Assembly (NCBI GenBank): GCA_934456435.1
Contig: CAKSHH010000018.1
Span: 1-48,686 of the forward strand
Direction of reading: 5' to 3'
Length of the DNA: 48,686 nucleotides
Source of the DNA: an uncultured Eubacteriales bacterium
GTDB taxonomy: Bacteria; Bacillota; Clostridia; Oscillospirales; Acutalibacteraceae
Part shown: in pieces, positions 15,257 through 23,430 of the stretch
How positions within the stretch are numbered: position 1 is the stretch's first letter
How the letters are laid out: each line of letters opens with the position of its first letter
Translations under genes and position numbers: made by a program
The notes under the pieces: model-generated
Told to the model about the DNA's origin: nothing
Database searches by the model: none
What the model saw: only the letters and a program-made list of their open reading frames with translations

Positions 15257-16708
15257 ATGAAAAAAATAATTTGTATTTTACTGACAGTCATAATGGCATT
15301 TTCGCTCTGTGTTACGGCATTTGCTAAAGAACCGTGCAGGGATCTGCCCGTGATTCTCGTACGCGGTATGGATCCGATAAATGTCCGCCGCGATGTCGGA
15401 ACGGAAAACGAAAAAAGAGCCTTTGATTTTTCCTTTGCAACGCTTGCTCCTGCCGTTATAAAGGCGGCATCACAGCTTCTCATCTTCCGCAACACGGAAA
15501 AGGCGCTTGACGAGGTCATCAACGGTGCATACAATGTTGTCAAATACAACACGATGGACAAGAACGGCGAGCCTGTTTATAACACGGGTATGCTGAAATA
15601 TCCCGAAAGTGCGGAAAACTATCCCGAAATCTGCGACCAAACGCTCAATGAAATGGGGCTTCTCCGAACCTTTGTCGAAAGCTATGACGACGACCACGTT
15701 TACTACATAAATTACGACTGGCGGCTTGACCCTCATTCGGTAGCCGACGAAATCAATGAAACCGTCGAGCGTGCCGTCAAAGAAAGCGGTCACCAAAAGG
15801 TAAATATCGTCTGTGCAAGTATGGGCGGAATTATGACCGTTGCCTATCTCACAAAGCACGGCTACGACCGCGTTGACAGATGTATTTTCATGTCCTCCAC
15901 GTTCTGCGGCGCTCAGGTTGCCTCCGACGTGCTGACAGGCAAGCTCAAAATTGACGGTGATGTACTTTACAATCTGCTGTGCACATACGTCGGCAGCAAT
16001 CCTATAACCGATCCGCTAATGTCAATTGTCTACAAAACGGGCATTTTCGGGCTGATAACCAAGCTCTGCGACAACATTCTCGAAATGAAGCAGGACGAGG
16101 TTTACAGCCGTGTTTTGATTCCCGTTTTCGGTTATACGCTGTCCCTCTGGGGACTTGTTCAGCCTGAGGACTTCGACGAAGCAGTTGATTTTGTTTTCAA
16201 AGACACAAAGGACGAAAACGCATCGTTTATCAGGAAAGCTCAGGCTCTTCAGAACATGATGGCAGGAAGGACAAAGCTTCTCAAGGATATGATTGCCGAC
16301 GGAGTGAAAGTCGCCGTGCTTTCAAACTACGGCTCGCCCTGTGTTCCGCTCTATGAGCACTCCTATTTCTCAGGCGACACCATTCTTGAGACCTACAACA
16401 CCTCCGGCTACGCAACCGTCGCCGATTACGGCAAAACGCTCGGCGATGATTATGTTGCCGCCGTTCCGTCGCTTCTCTCTCCCGACCGCTGTGTGGATCT
16501 TTCAACGGCAATACTCCCCGAATACACCTACATGGTAAAGTATGCACCGCATGTTGCCGGCTCCTACGGTTCGGATTATGCCGAGTTCGTTATGTGGCTT
16601 TTGAACACGGACGCCAGCATTAAAGCAGGCACAAACGAAAAATATCCTCAATTCATGGTGTCAGATTTCAAAAAGCAAACACTTGCACCGCTCACCGCGG
16701 AATCGTGA
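15257..16708 (+). CDS. Secreted alpha/beta-hydrolase, LCAT/lipase-like
   Basis: 483 residues with a clear signal peptide (MKKIICILLTVIMAFSLCVT, cleavage likely after AFA at 23). After it LPVILVRGMDP resembles the oxyanion region of lipases, and VNIVCASMGGIMTVAYL carries the nucleophile Ser188 in an ASMGG elbow. The YYINYDWRLDP segment is typical of lecithin:cholesterol acyltransferase-like lipases; the acid and His of the triad cannot be fixed by eye (HVAGSYG near the C terminus is a candidate). It probably hydrolyses an ester or lipid outside the cell. The ATG at 15257 is preferred over an in-frame GTG at 15248, which lies inside the ribosome site. Confidence 0.8.
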   Translation: MKKIICILLTVIMAFSLCVTAFAKEPCRDLPVILVRGMDPINVRRDVGTENEKRAFDFSFATLAPAVIKAASQLLIFRNTEKALDEVINGAYNVVKYNTMDKNGEPVYNTGMLKYPESAENYPEICDQTLNEMGLLRTFVESYDDDHVYYINYDWRLDPHSVADEINETVERAVKESGHQKVNIVCASMGGIMTVAYLTKHGYDRVDRCIFMSSTFCGAQVASDVLTGKLKIDGDVLYNLLCTYVGSNPITDPLMSIVYKTGIFGLITKLCDNILEMKQDEVYSRVLIPVFGYTLSLWGLVQPEDFDEAVDFVFKDTKDENASFIRKAQALQNMMAGRTKLLKDMIADGVKVAVLSNYGSPCVPLYEHSYFSGDTILETYNTSGYATVADYGKTLGDDYVAAVPSLLSPDRCVDLSTAILPEYTYMVKYAPHVAGSYGSDYAEFVMWLLNTDASIKAGTNEKYPQFMVSDFKKQTLAPLTAES

Positions 16709-16805
16709 CGGATTTTAACGGGTGCACATTTAATGAAGCCACCTCTCATGCAAGGGAGGCAAAAATCAGCTAAAGCAAAATATATAAATATAAACAACTT
16801 GTACA

Positions 16806-16866
16806 GTTCCGGCCTCCTCTTGATTGAATCAAGGGGAGGTGTCTCGAAGAGACGGTGGGGATAAAG
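16806..16866. repeat. GC-rich hairpin repeat, copy 1
   Basis: Contains GGCCTCCTCTTGATT and AATCAAGGGGAGG, an almost perfect hairpin, followed by CGGTGGGGATAAAG. The reverse complement matches 46339-46400 in the same order of blocks. An AGCCACCTCTCATGCAAGGG block of similar style lies just before it (16737-16760). Non-coding. The 16709-17226 interval contains no gene that I can support. Confidence 0.6.
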
Positions 16867-16903
16867 AAATAATCAAGCGATTATCAGTATTTCAAATGAT
16901 TCA

Positions 16904-17071
16904 CGGCACGATGTGGGCATCGTGCCCTACGACGAGCTTTGATGAAACCAAAGCAGTAGGGTGTGATGCCCACATCACACCGAGGAAACTGAGGGATAGT
17001 CAAAAGACTTCATTTTTAATTCTTCTTAAAAAACTGTAATAAACATTTTCTCTCCCTCCGTCACGGCTTCG
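16904..17071. repeat. Multi-hairpin dispersed element, copy 1
   Basis: Two perfect 9-base-stem hairpins, GGCACGATG-TGGG-CATCGTGCC and GGTGTGATG-CCCA-CATCACACC, flank a third (GCTTTG/CAAAGC inside CTAC/GTAG). The two outer loops are complementary to each other. An AT-rich stretch and CCCTCCGTCACGGCTTC follow. A diverged copy in the opposite orientation lies between ruvC and ruvA (35374-35498). Confidence 0.7.
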
Positions 17072-17183
17072 CAGCGCCACTTCCCTCATCAGATGGAGAC
17101 AAGAAAAGTCAGCGGAATTTTTCGGCATTATGTAGGCATTGTGTCAAACAAAAAAGGAACTGAGTCCTCTTTTAAAATAAGAA

Positions 17184-17223
17184 AAAAGCTATAAACTACA
17201 CAATTCGGTAGTTTATAGCTTTT
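17184..17223. terminator. Bidirectional terminator
   Basis: Perfect 16-base arms AAAAGCTATAAACTAC and GTAGTTTATAGCTTTT around an 8-base loop, giving U-runs in both directions. It ends the lipoprotein transcript on the minus strand (stop at 17227) and could also stop transcription from the lipase gene. Confidence 0.9.
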
Positions 17224-17226
17224 ATT

Positions 17227-17595
17227 CTAACCTATTCTTGTCACCTTATATGCCTTTATGGTTTTCGGTGACTTTTTGTAAAGCTTGCCGTTATACGAAA
17301 TCTGCAGCGTTGCGCCGACTTTCAAATCGTCACGGCTCAACTTGCTTCCGTCGGCATCGTAAATTTCATCGGAACCTCCTTTGAAAACAATATATAAGCC
17401 GTTTTCGTCATAAAGCTCCGTGTATGCTCCGCCGAGGTTCTGAACCTCAACGATAAAATCCTTGCTGTCGTCGGTATTCTTTATGCTGTAATTGGCTATT
17501 ATCGTGCTCGCTTCCTCAGGCTCCTGCGAACCGCAGGACGCAAACAGACACAAGCTCATTACCGCAACAAGCGTCAATGAAATCAATCTTTTCAT
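17227..17595 (-). CDS. Small lipoprotein
   Basis: 122 residues with a type II signal peptide MKRLISLTLVAVMSLCLFAS and lipobox LFASC, so the mature protein is lipid-anchored at Cys20. The remaining 100 residues read as a small beta-barrel-like domain (GAYTELYDENGLYIVFKG, LKVGATLQISYNG), reminiscent of YobA-type or DUF3221-like lipoproteins, but I do not recognise the family with confidence. It follows the larger lipoprotein by 9 bases and shares its promoter. Confidence 0.75.
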   Translation of the reverse strand: MKRLISLTLVAVMSLCLFASCGSQEPEEASTIIANYSIKNTDDSKDFIVEVQNLGGAYTELYDENGLYIVFKGGSDEIYDADGSKLSRDDLKVGATLQISYNGKLYKKSPKTIKAYKVTRIG

Positions 17596-17604
17596 AGCCG
17601 TCTC

Positions 17605-18891
17605 TTATCTCCAGGAAACGTAAACCGTCGAACCGTTTGACGCTACCGCATACTTTGCGCTCTTTGAATTTGTTTCAAAGTCGGCAGCAGAAACCTCTGT
17701 GAAGCTGATTGAGCGGGTTCTCCTCGGTGAGTTATGGAGAATTTCCGTTGTGCTCTTGAGTCCGCCGATGAAAGCCTGAGCCTGCTGAGGATTCTTGAAG
17801 TTGATTGTCGCCTCAACTCTGAGGTGCTTTGTATATTCCTCGCTGATATCATAGCTGCCGGCGCGAAGTGTTCCGGGTGTGAAGCCAGTAAGCCACCATG
17901 TTGTTGTCGGTGTTCTTGAGAAAAGAAGCTTGTACTTGTTCGAGGTTGAGCTTTCTTTTCTATATACCTTCATGCTCATATTGAGCTTGTCGGCATCGCT
18001 TACGCACTCATAATAGCTGCTCGATGTGGAGTTTGGCTTACGGTTATATATACCAAGCTCCGCGCCAATGAGAACAAAGCCGTACTGTCCCTTCCAAAAC
18101 TGCATCATCCATTCCTTGCCCTCGTAGTTAAACTTAACACGAATTGTATCGTAGGAAATGGCGCCCGCACCGGCAAAGTTATCGTATGTTTCCATATAAC
18201 CGAAGTTTCTCTGCCATGCGTTCTCCGCGGTGTAGAATACCTTGTCCTTGTTGCTGTATTTGAAGCCGAAAAGACCTGTATCCTTCTCTTCGCCTGTTTC
18301 CGGATCTATAGGTCCTACAACCGTCCAGCTGTCCGTCTCCGGATCATATTTAAATTTAAACGAATTAGAGAAACGCTTTATACTCGCATTAAGATCTTTA
18401 ACAAATTGCTGAGCGTCAAACTTTGTTGTAGTCGGCTTATTGTTTGTGTTGTTGTTTCCGTTGTTGCCGCTATTGCCGCCGTTGTGCGAACCGTTAGAGC
18501 CGTTGCTTCCGCTGTTTCCGCCGCTGTTTGAACCGTTAGAACCGCTGCCCGAACCTGACGAATGGTCAACATAACCTGCCGCCGGATCAAGCGTGCTGAT
18601 AACGTTGCCGTTGTTGTCAACGACATCTATCTGATTCTGTGTCTGGTCATATTTCCATTGCTTTCCGCAGGAATTGCAGGTATATGTACCGTCGGCGCCC
18701 TCTGTTATATCCGTTGACTGGCAGATCGGACAGCAAAGCTGATTTCCTGCATCATCAACTAAGGTAGCTTTGGTTATATCCTCATTCTTAGCCTGACCGA
18801 TAAATGTACAACCCGGTAAGGCAGTCAGAATTACAAGCGTCAGTACACAGACCATTGCAATCAATCTGATTGATCTTCTTTTATTATCCAT
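17605..18891 (-). CDS. Lipoprotein with zinc ribbon and Ser/Gly/Asn linker, DUF4474-like
   Basis: 428 residues. Signal peptide with lipobox TALPGC (Cys about 28), then a four-cysteine ribbon CCPICQSTD...CNSCGKQW (about 53-80), a low-complexity Ser/Gly/Asn linker of about 50 residues and a globular C-terminal domain (FKFKYDPETDSWTV, FGFKYSNKDKVFYTAENAWQ, WMMQFWKGQYGFVLIGAELG) that resembles DUF4474. The linker presumably extends the domain through the cell wall. Start at 18891 with GGAGAAGAG upstream; the longer reading to 18954 would begin within the promoter. Function unknown. Confidence 0.75.
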   Translation of the reverse strand: MDNKRRSIRLIAMVCVLTLVILTALPGCTFIGQAKNEDITKATLVDDAGNQLCCPICQSTDITEGADGTYTCNSCGKQWKYDQTQNQIDVVDNNGNVISTLDPAAGYVDHSSGSGSGSNGSNSGGNSGSNGSNGSHNGGNSGNNGNNNTNNKPTTTKFDAQQFVKDLNASIKRFSNSFKFKYDPETDSWTVVGPIDPETGEEKDTGLFGFKYSNKDKVFYTAENAWQRNFGYMETYDNFAGAGAISYDTIRVKFNYEGKEWMMQFWKGQYGFVLIGAELGIYNRKPNSTSSSYYECVSDADKLNMSMKVYRKESSTSNKYKLLFSRTPTTTWWLTGFTPGTLRAGSYDISEEYTKHLRVEATINFKNPQQAQAFIGGLKSTTEILHNSPRRTRSISFTEVSAADFETNSKSAKYAVASNGSTVYVSWR

Positions 18892-18922
18892 CTCTTCTCC
18901 GGACCTCCGTAAATTTTTTATC

Positions 18923-18951
18923 ATTATAACACAGTATTTTGCAAAATTCAA
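18923..18951 (-). promoter_or_regulatory. Promoter of the lipoprotein pair
   Basis: Minus-strand TTGAAT (18946-18951), 17-base spacer, TATAAT (18923-18928). It is back to back with the plus-strand promoter at 18979-19007. Confidence 0.8.
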
Positions 18952-18978
18952 CATCAGATTTCAAACAACATAAAAATA

Positions 18979-19007
18979 TTGACTAAAGACTGTAAAAAGT
19001 ATATAAT
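18979..19007 (+). promoter_or_regulatory. Promoter of the kinase/GDPD/two-component operon
   Basis: TTGACT (18979-18984), 17-base spacer, TATAAT (19002-19007), followed by TAGGAG before the ATG at 19040. Confidence 0.85.
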
Positions 19008-19039
19008 ATGTAGGAATAATTATCTTTAGGAGTAATTTT

Positions 19040-20170
19040 ATGCAGGATATCGGCAGCTCTGTTTTGTCAAACATAATTGACGCGTTTCCGTTCAGCGGAG
19101 AGCTTATTGAATACGAGGCTACAAACGTCGGACTTATCAATTCGACATACATTTTAACCTTCTCCGACGGCAACCAGGATTTCAAATACATAGTACAAAA
19201 AATAAACACCAACGTTTTCAAAAATCCGGACGAGCTTATGTCCAACATTATGAATGTCACAAGCTTTCTCCGCAACAAGATAAACCTTTCCGGCGGCAAC
19301 TCCGAAAGGGAAACGCTCACGTTCCTTTACACAAAGGACAATACCCCCTATTTCCGCGATGAGGACGGAGAGTGCTGGCGCGCATACATCTATATCGGAA
19401 AGTGCTACACCTGCGACCGCATTGATTCGGCAATCAAGGCTTACCGTTCGGGCAAGGCTTTCGGAAAATTCCAGAAAATGCTCTCCGATTACCCTGCCGA
19501 AAATCTTTTTGAGACAATTCCGAATTTTCATAACACCCCGTCGAGATACGACGCACTAAAACAAGCGATCAAGAACAACTGTTCCGGCAGACTGGCGGAA
19601 GCGGCTGACGAAATTGACTTTGCTCTCAAGCGTGAGCAGGACGCGTCGCGTCTTGTTGATCTCGCCGCAGAGGGTAAAATTCCGATGCGCGTCACGCATA
19701 ACGACACCAAGATAAACAACCTGCTTTTTGACAGCATAACGAACGAAGCGTTTTGCGTAATTGACCTTGATACCATTATGCCGGGGCTGTCCCTTTACGA
19801 TTTCGGCGACAGCATCCGTTCAGGTGCGGTATCCTCCGACGAGAACGAAAAGGACCTAAAAAAATACGGCCTTGATCCTGAGCTTTTCAAAAGCTACACG
19901 GAGGGCTTCCTCTCCGAAGCAGGAAAGGCACTCAACGAAACGGAAGCCGCGAACCTTGCGTTTTCAGCAAAGCTTATGGCGCTTGAATGCGGTGTAAGAT
20001 TCCTGACCGATTACCTCGACGGAGACACATATTTCAGAACCGAATATCCCGAACATAACCTTGTACGCTGCAAGACGCAATTCAAGCTTGTCGAGGACAT
20101 CGAAAGACAGATGGACGAGCTTAATTCCTGTGTTGATGAGCTTTACAGGAGGAGTTTGATTGAAGAGTAA
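19040..20170 (+). CDS. Phosphotransferase (APH fold), N-acetylhexosamine 1-kinase-like
   Basis: 376 residues. QKINTNVFKNP near the N terminus, THNDTKINNLLFD (catalytic loop) and CVIDLDTIMPGLSLYDFGD (metal-binding loop) match the NahK branch of the aminoglycoside-phosphotransferase fold. NahK makes GlcNAc/GalNAc 1-phosphate with ATP for use of host or wall sugars. No lacto-N-biose phosphorylase or uridylyltransferase gene is nearby, so the sugar is not settled. It is the first gene of a plus-strand unit and overlaps the next gene by 11 bases. Confidence 0.8.
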   Translation: MQDIGSSVLSNIIDAFPFSGELIEYEATNVGLINSTYILTFSDGNQDFKYIVQKINTNVFKNPDELMSNIMNVTSFLRNKINLSGGNSERETLTFLYTKDNTPYFRDEDGECWRAYIYIGKCYTCDRIDSAIKAYRSGKAFGKFQKMLSDYPAENLFETIPNFHNTPSRYDALKQAIKNNCSGRLAEAADEIDFALKREQDASRLVDLAAEGKIPMRVTHNDTKINNLLFDSITNEAFCVIDLDTIMPGLSLYDFGDSIRSGAVSSDENEKDLKKYGLDPELFKSYTEGFLSEAGKALNETEAANLAFSAKLMALECGVRFLTDYLDGDTYFRTEYPEHNLVRCKTQFKLVEDIERQMDELNSCVDELYRRSLIEE

Positions 20171-21032
20171 GAAAAAGGGCATCATTACCGCTTCGGCAAT
20201 CATTGTTACGGCGGCAATCGCATTGCTTATTCTCTTTCCCGTTTTCAAAAACGGATTTTTCGGTCTTTCGCTCAACAGATATCTGAGGGAAGATCTCGGC
20301 AACGTTGACAATATTTCGCTGATCTCCCATTGCGCGGAGATCGACGGAGTTCCCGATTCCGTCGCAGGCTTCAAGGAGAGCGTCAGACTCGGTGCAAACG
20401 CCGTTATCGTCGATCTCTGTTTCAGGAAGGACGGCACACCCGTTGCCGCGGCGGACTATTCAGATGCCGACCATGCCGAGCCTGTTGAAAATCTGTTCCG
20501 CACAATGAATGATGACAGGTACAAAAAAATAAAAGTGTATTTAAACATAATTCAGCTTTCCGATATGTCAAAGCTCAACTCTCTTGCTGTTGAGCACAAC
20601 GTTATTGACCGAGTATATCTTATCGGAATGAACAAGGATCATTACGGACTTATCACCACGGACGACACGATTATTCCGTTTCTTCTGAATTATGAGTTCA
20701 GTTCCGACGAGCTTTCGGAGATAAAGGACGGGCGTTTTGCCTCTCCCGAAATAATAGAACGTTACGGTGCCGCCGGACTTGTTATCGAAAGCTCTCAGCT
20801 TTCGCCCGAACTGTCGCAGGCACTCAACGATTACGGTATACCGTTCATTGTTGACGGTATCAAGGATAAAAGAGCCTTTTGTGAAGCCCTCACGGACGGA
20901 GCAGATAATGTCGTTGTTTCTGACACGAACGGCTGCAAAAAGGTGCTTGACAAATGGATAAACGATATGCAGGAACGTTACAAGGCGTCCGTTGAAAAAT
21001 CCATTAAAGAGCTTTCAAAAAAGAATAAATAA
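20160..21032 (+). CDS. Membrane-anchored GDPD-like protein with degenerate active site
   Basis: 290 residues: N-terminal membrane anchor (about 8-28) and a glycerophosphodiester phosphodiesterase-type barrel outside the membrane. The family motif HRG...ENT is HCAEIDGVPDS (H57 kept, Arg to Cys, Glu-Asn to Asp-Ser), the ELD metal segment is IVDL and the later HD is AAD. So most catalytic and calcium-binding residues are replaced; it is likely inactive as a phosphodiesterase or has another role. TTG start at 20160 with AGGAGG at 20148-20153, inside the end of the kinase gene, implying translational coupling. Confidence 0.75.
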   Translation: MKSKKKGIITASAIIVTAAIALLILFPVFKNGFFGLSLNRYLREDLGNVDNISLISHCAEIDGVPDSVAGFKESVRLGANAVIVDLCFRKDGTPVAAADYSDADHAEPVENLFRTMNDDRYKKIKVYLNIIQLSDMSKLNSLAVEHNVIDRVYLIGMNKDHYGLITTDDTIIPFLLNYEFSSDELSEIKDGRFASPEIIERYGAAGLVIESSQLSPELSQALNDYGIPFIVDGIKDKRAFCEALTDGADNVVVSDTNGCKKVLDKWINDMQERYKASVEKSIKELSKKNK

Positions 21033-21060
21033 ATATAATTTCCGAACAGGAGTGATTTTA

Positions 21061-21744
21061 ATGGCAAAAATTCTTATCGCTGACGACGAAAGCAAGCTTC
21101 GCAGACTGGTATGCGACTTTCTCAGACGTTCAGGTCATACCCCCGTTGAAGCGAGCACAGGACGCGAGGTCATGGACATTTTTAATTCAGACGAAAAGAT
21201 CGACCTCTATCTTCTCGACATTATGATCCCGGAGATCGACGGTTGGGAGCTCTGCCGTCAGATACGCAAATCATCATCTGTCCCCATCATTCTCCTTACG
21301 GCGAGAAGCGCCGAATATGACGAGATAATGGGCTTTGAAGCAGGCGCAGACGACTATGTTACAAAGCCGTTCAGCCCAACCGTGCTTATGAAGAGAATCG
21401 ACGTTCTTCTCAAGCGTTCTTCCGCAGGAATGGTCAGAACGGACAAAGACGTTATTTCCCTTGACGGACTGCTTATCAACAATGAAGCCCATCAGGTTAC
21501 AATAGACGGTGAACCTGTTGAACTCACCCTCAAGGAATACAATATTCTCGAAAAGCTTATTTCAAGCCGCGGACGAGTATACACAAGGGAGCAGCTCCTT
21601 GACGATATCTGGGGTTATGACTACGTCGGCGATACAAGAAACGTCGATTCCCACGTTGCACGTTTGCGCAGCAAGCTGGGCGTATGGGGCTCCAATCACC
21701 TCAAAACAATCTACGGTATAGGCTATAAAATTGAGGTGAACTGA
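21061..21744 (+). CDS. OmpR-family response regulator
   Basis: 227 residues. Receiver domain with acidic pair DDE at 8-10, phospho-acceptor D53 (LLDIM), T-loop LLTAR and K in TKPFSP; winged-helix output domain with LTLKEYNILEKLISSRGRVY and RNVDSHVARLRSKL. Pairs with the histidine kinase that follows one base later. The ATG at 21061 with AGGAG upstream is preferred to the in-frame codon at 20992, which lies inside the preceding gene. Target genes unknown; the shared transcript suggests a link to the GDPD-like and kinase genes or to the envelope. Confidence 0.95.
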   Translation: MAKILIADDESKLRRLVCDFLRRSGHTPVEASTGREVMDIFNSDEKIDLYLLDIMIPEIDGWELCRQIRKSSSVPIILLTARSAEYDEIMGFEAGADDYVTKPFSPTVLMKRIDVLLKRSSAGMVRTDKDVISLDGLLINNEAHQVTIDGEPVELTLKEYNILEKLISSRGRVYTREQLLDDIWGYDYVGDTRNVDSHVARLRSKLGVWGSNHLKTIYGIGYKIEVN

Positions 21745-21745
21745 T

Positions 21746-23311
21746 TTGAGTTCGTCGAAAAACGCAAAGACAAAGAGCCCTTTCAGAAATCTAAAAGGGC
21801 AGGTTTTTCTTCAGTTTATTCTGATTTTTTTGATAATTCTTTGCGCCATTCTTCTCACCTCAAACTCATTGTATACAAATATAATTTCCGGTATGACGCT
21901 CTCCAACCTCCGCGACTCTGTTGAGGTTGTCAAAAAAGTTGACACCTCACACAGCGACGTAATACAGCAGGTTGAGGAAATTGAAATAAACAAATCGGTT
22001 TTTATCGAGGTGTACGGCAAAGCGCCGGGTGATCAGGCGGGAGAATTTTCCAAACGAATCTACACCAAATACGCTTACGATGTATTTTCAAACAACGATT
22101 CACAGATAATACAGCATCACGAGGCAAGAGCTTTCATCAACTTCAACGATAACAACTTTGAGGTTGATCGCACCTACAAGGACGGCAGCCGAGTTGGAAA
22201 GCTGAAAAACGAGAGCGATTCATACGAATTTTACGTTCTTGTTTCGCCGGGATCGAGCGAAAACTATCAGATTATCTCCGCCGTGCGGTATTCCACTATC
22301 GAGCTTCAGGCAAAAACCGTCAGCATAACGGTCGGTCTTATCATTTTGATGATATTTATTGCCGTCAGTATCGTTGTTTATTTCTATGTGACGCAGATAA
22401 CCGAGCCGATCAAAAAGATTACCGAAATAACGCAGAAAATGGCATCGGAAAATGATCCCGATCTGCGTATTCCGACCGGCGGAAAATCCGTCAATATGGA
22501 AATCGACGCGTCGATATCGAGTATCAACGCCATGTATGCCTCATGGATGATAACAAAAGATCAGCTCACGGAAAAATCGGAATTTCTGCTTGAACAGCTC
22601 AAGGAAAAAGAGCTTGAAAAGAAATACCGCGAGGAATTTATCGCCGGCACGTCACACGAATTAAAGACTCCTATAGCCATAATTCAGGGCTATGCCGAGG
22701 GCGCAAAATACATTCTTGACGACAAGGCGGCGGTCAGCGAATACTGCGACACGATTATTGACGAGTGCGGACGAATGAATGATCTCGTCGTCAATATGAT
22801 GAGCCTTTCAAACATTCAGCAGAATCAGGATTCTCTGAACTTTGAGGATTTTTCACTCACGGATTTCATTGCCGAACTGCTCAATTCTCACTCCATCGTT
22901 TTTGAAAAGCACGGAATCAAGGTTGAGAACCTTGTAACTGACAAGCTGATAGGCAAAGCAGATCTCAAAAAGCTTCCGTTTGTGTTCAACAATCTTCTTT
23001 CAAATGCGGTCTCCTACATCGGCGGCGACCCCAAGCTCATCCGTGTACGATATGAAGATGTCGGACTGTCCTATCGTATCTTTGTTTTCAATTCGGGCAG
23101 CAACATTCCGGAAGATGTGCTTGAAAAGCTCTGGCTGAGCTTCTACCGCCATGATTCGGCAAGGCTTCGCAACGACGGACATTTCGGTCTCGGACTTTCG
23201 ATTGTCAAGAGCGTTCAGGACGCCCATTCCGAGCAATGCGGCGTTATCAATGCCGACGGAGGCGTTGAATTTTGGTTTGACGTCGGCAAGGGGTCCGAAG
23301 ATCAACAATAA
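21746..23311 (+). CDS. Sensor histidine kinase
   Basis: 521 residues. Two membrane helices (about 20-42 and 190-213) bracket an extracytoplasmic sensor domain of about 145 residues; then a HAMP segment (about 214-265), a dimerisation helix with GTSHELKTPIAIIQG (phospho-His) and an ATPase domain with N-box FVFNNLLSNAVSY and GLGLSIVKSV. It should phosphorylate the preceding response regulator. TTG start; the ribosome site GAGGTGA is formed by the last codons of the regulator gene, so the pair is coupled. The signal is not known. Confidence 0.94.
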   Translation: MSSSKNAKTKSPFRNLKGQVFLQFILIFLIILCAILLTSNSLYTNIISGMTLSNLRDSVEVVKKVDTSHSDVIQQVEEIEINKSVFIEVYGKAPGDQAGEFSKRIYTKYAYDVFSNNDSQIIQHHEARAFINFNDNNFEVDRTYKDGSRVGKLKNESDSYEFYVLVSPGSSENYQIISAVRYSTIELQAKTVSITVGLIILMIFIAVSIVVYFYVTQITEPIKKITEITQKMASENDPDLRIPTGGKSVNMEIDASISSINAMYASWMITKDQLTEKSEFLLEQLKEKELEKKYREEFIAGTSHELKTPIAIIQGYAEGAKYILDDKAAVSEYCDTIIDECGRMNDLVVNMMSLSNIQQNQDSLNFEDFSLTDFIAELLNSHSIVFEKHGIKVENLVTDKLIGKADLKKLPFVFNNLLSNAVSYIGGDPKLIRVRYEDVGLSYRIFVFNSGSNIPEDVLEKLWLSFYRHDSARLRNDGHFGLGLSIVKSVQDAHSEQCGVINADGGVEFWFDVGKGSEDQQ

Positions 23312-23331
23312 TATTTAAGTCAATACAACAA

Positions 23332-23371
23332 AAAACTGTCACACTCGCTTTATAACGAATGTGACAGTTTT
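23332..23371. terminator. Bidirectional terminator between convergent genes
   Basis: Arms AAAACTGTCACA and TGTGACAGTTTT with a partly paired inner segment; U-run in both directions. It separates the histidine kinase gene (plus) from the Clp ATPase gene (minus). Confidence 0.9.
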
Positions 23372-23430
23372 ATTTTTTTCATTTTTACAACTCGATTTTC
23401 CGCTAAAGCGAAAAACGAATTTTTTACAGT

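Noticed and set aside
16824..17039. Plus-strand 71-codon frame in the repeat region
   Set aside because: It consists of the dispersed repeat sequences and has no ribosome site.
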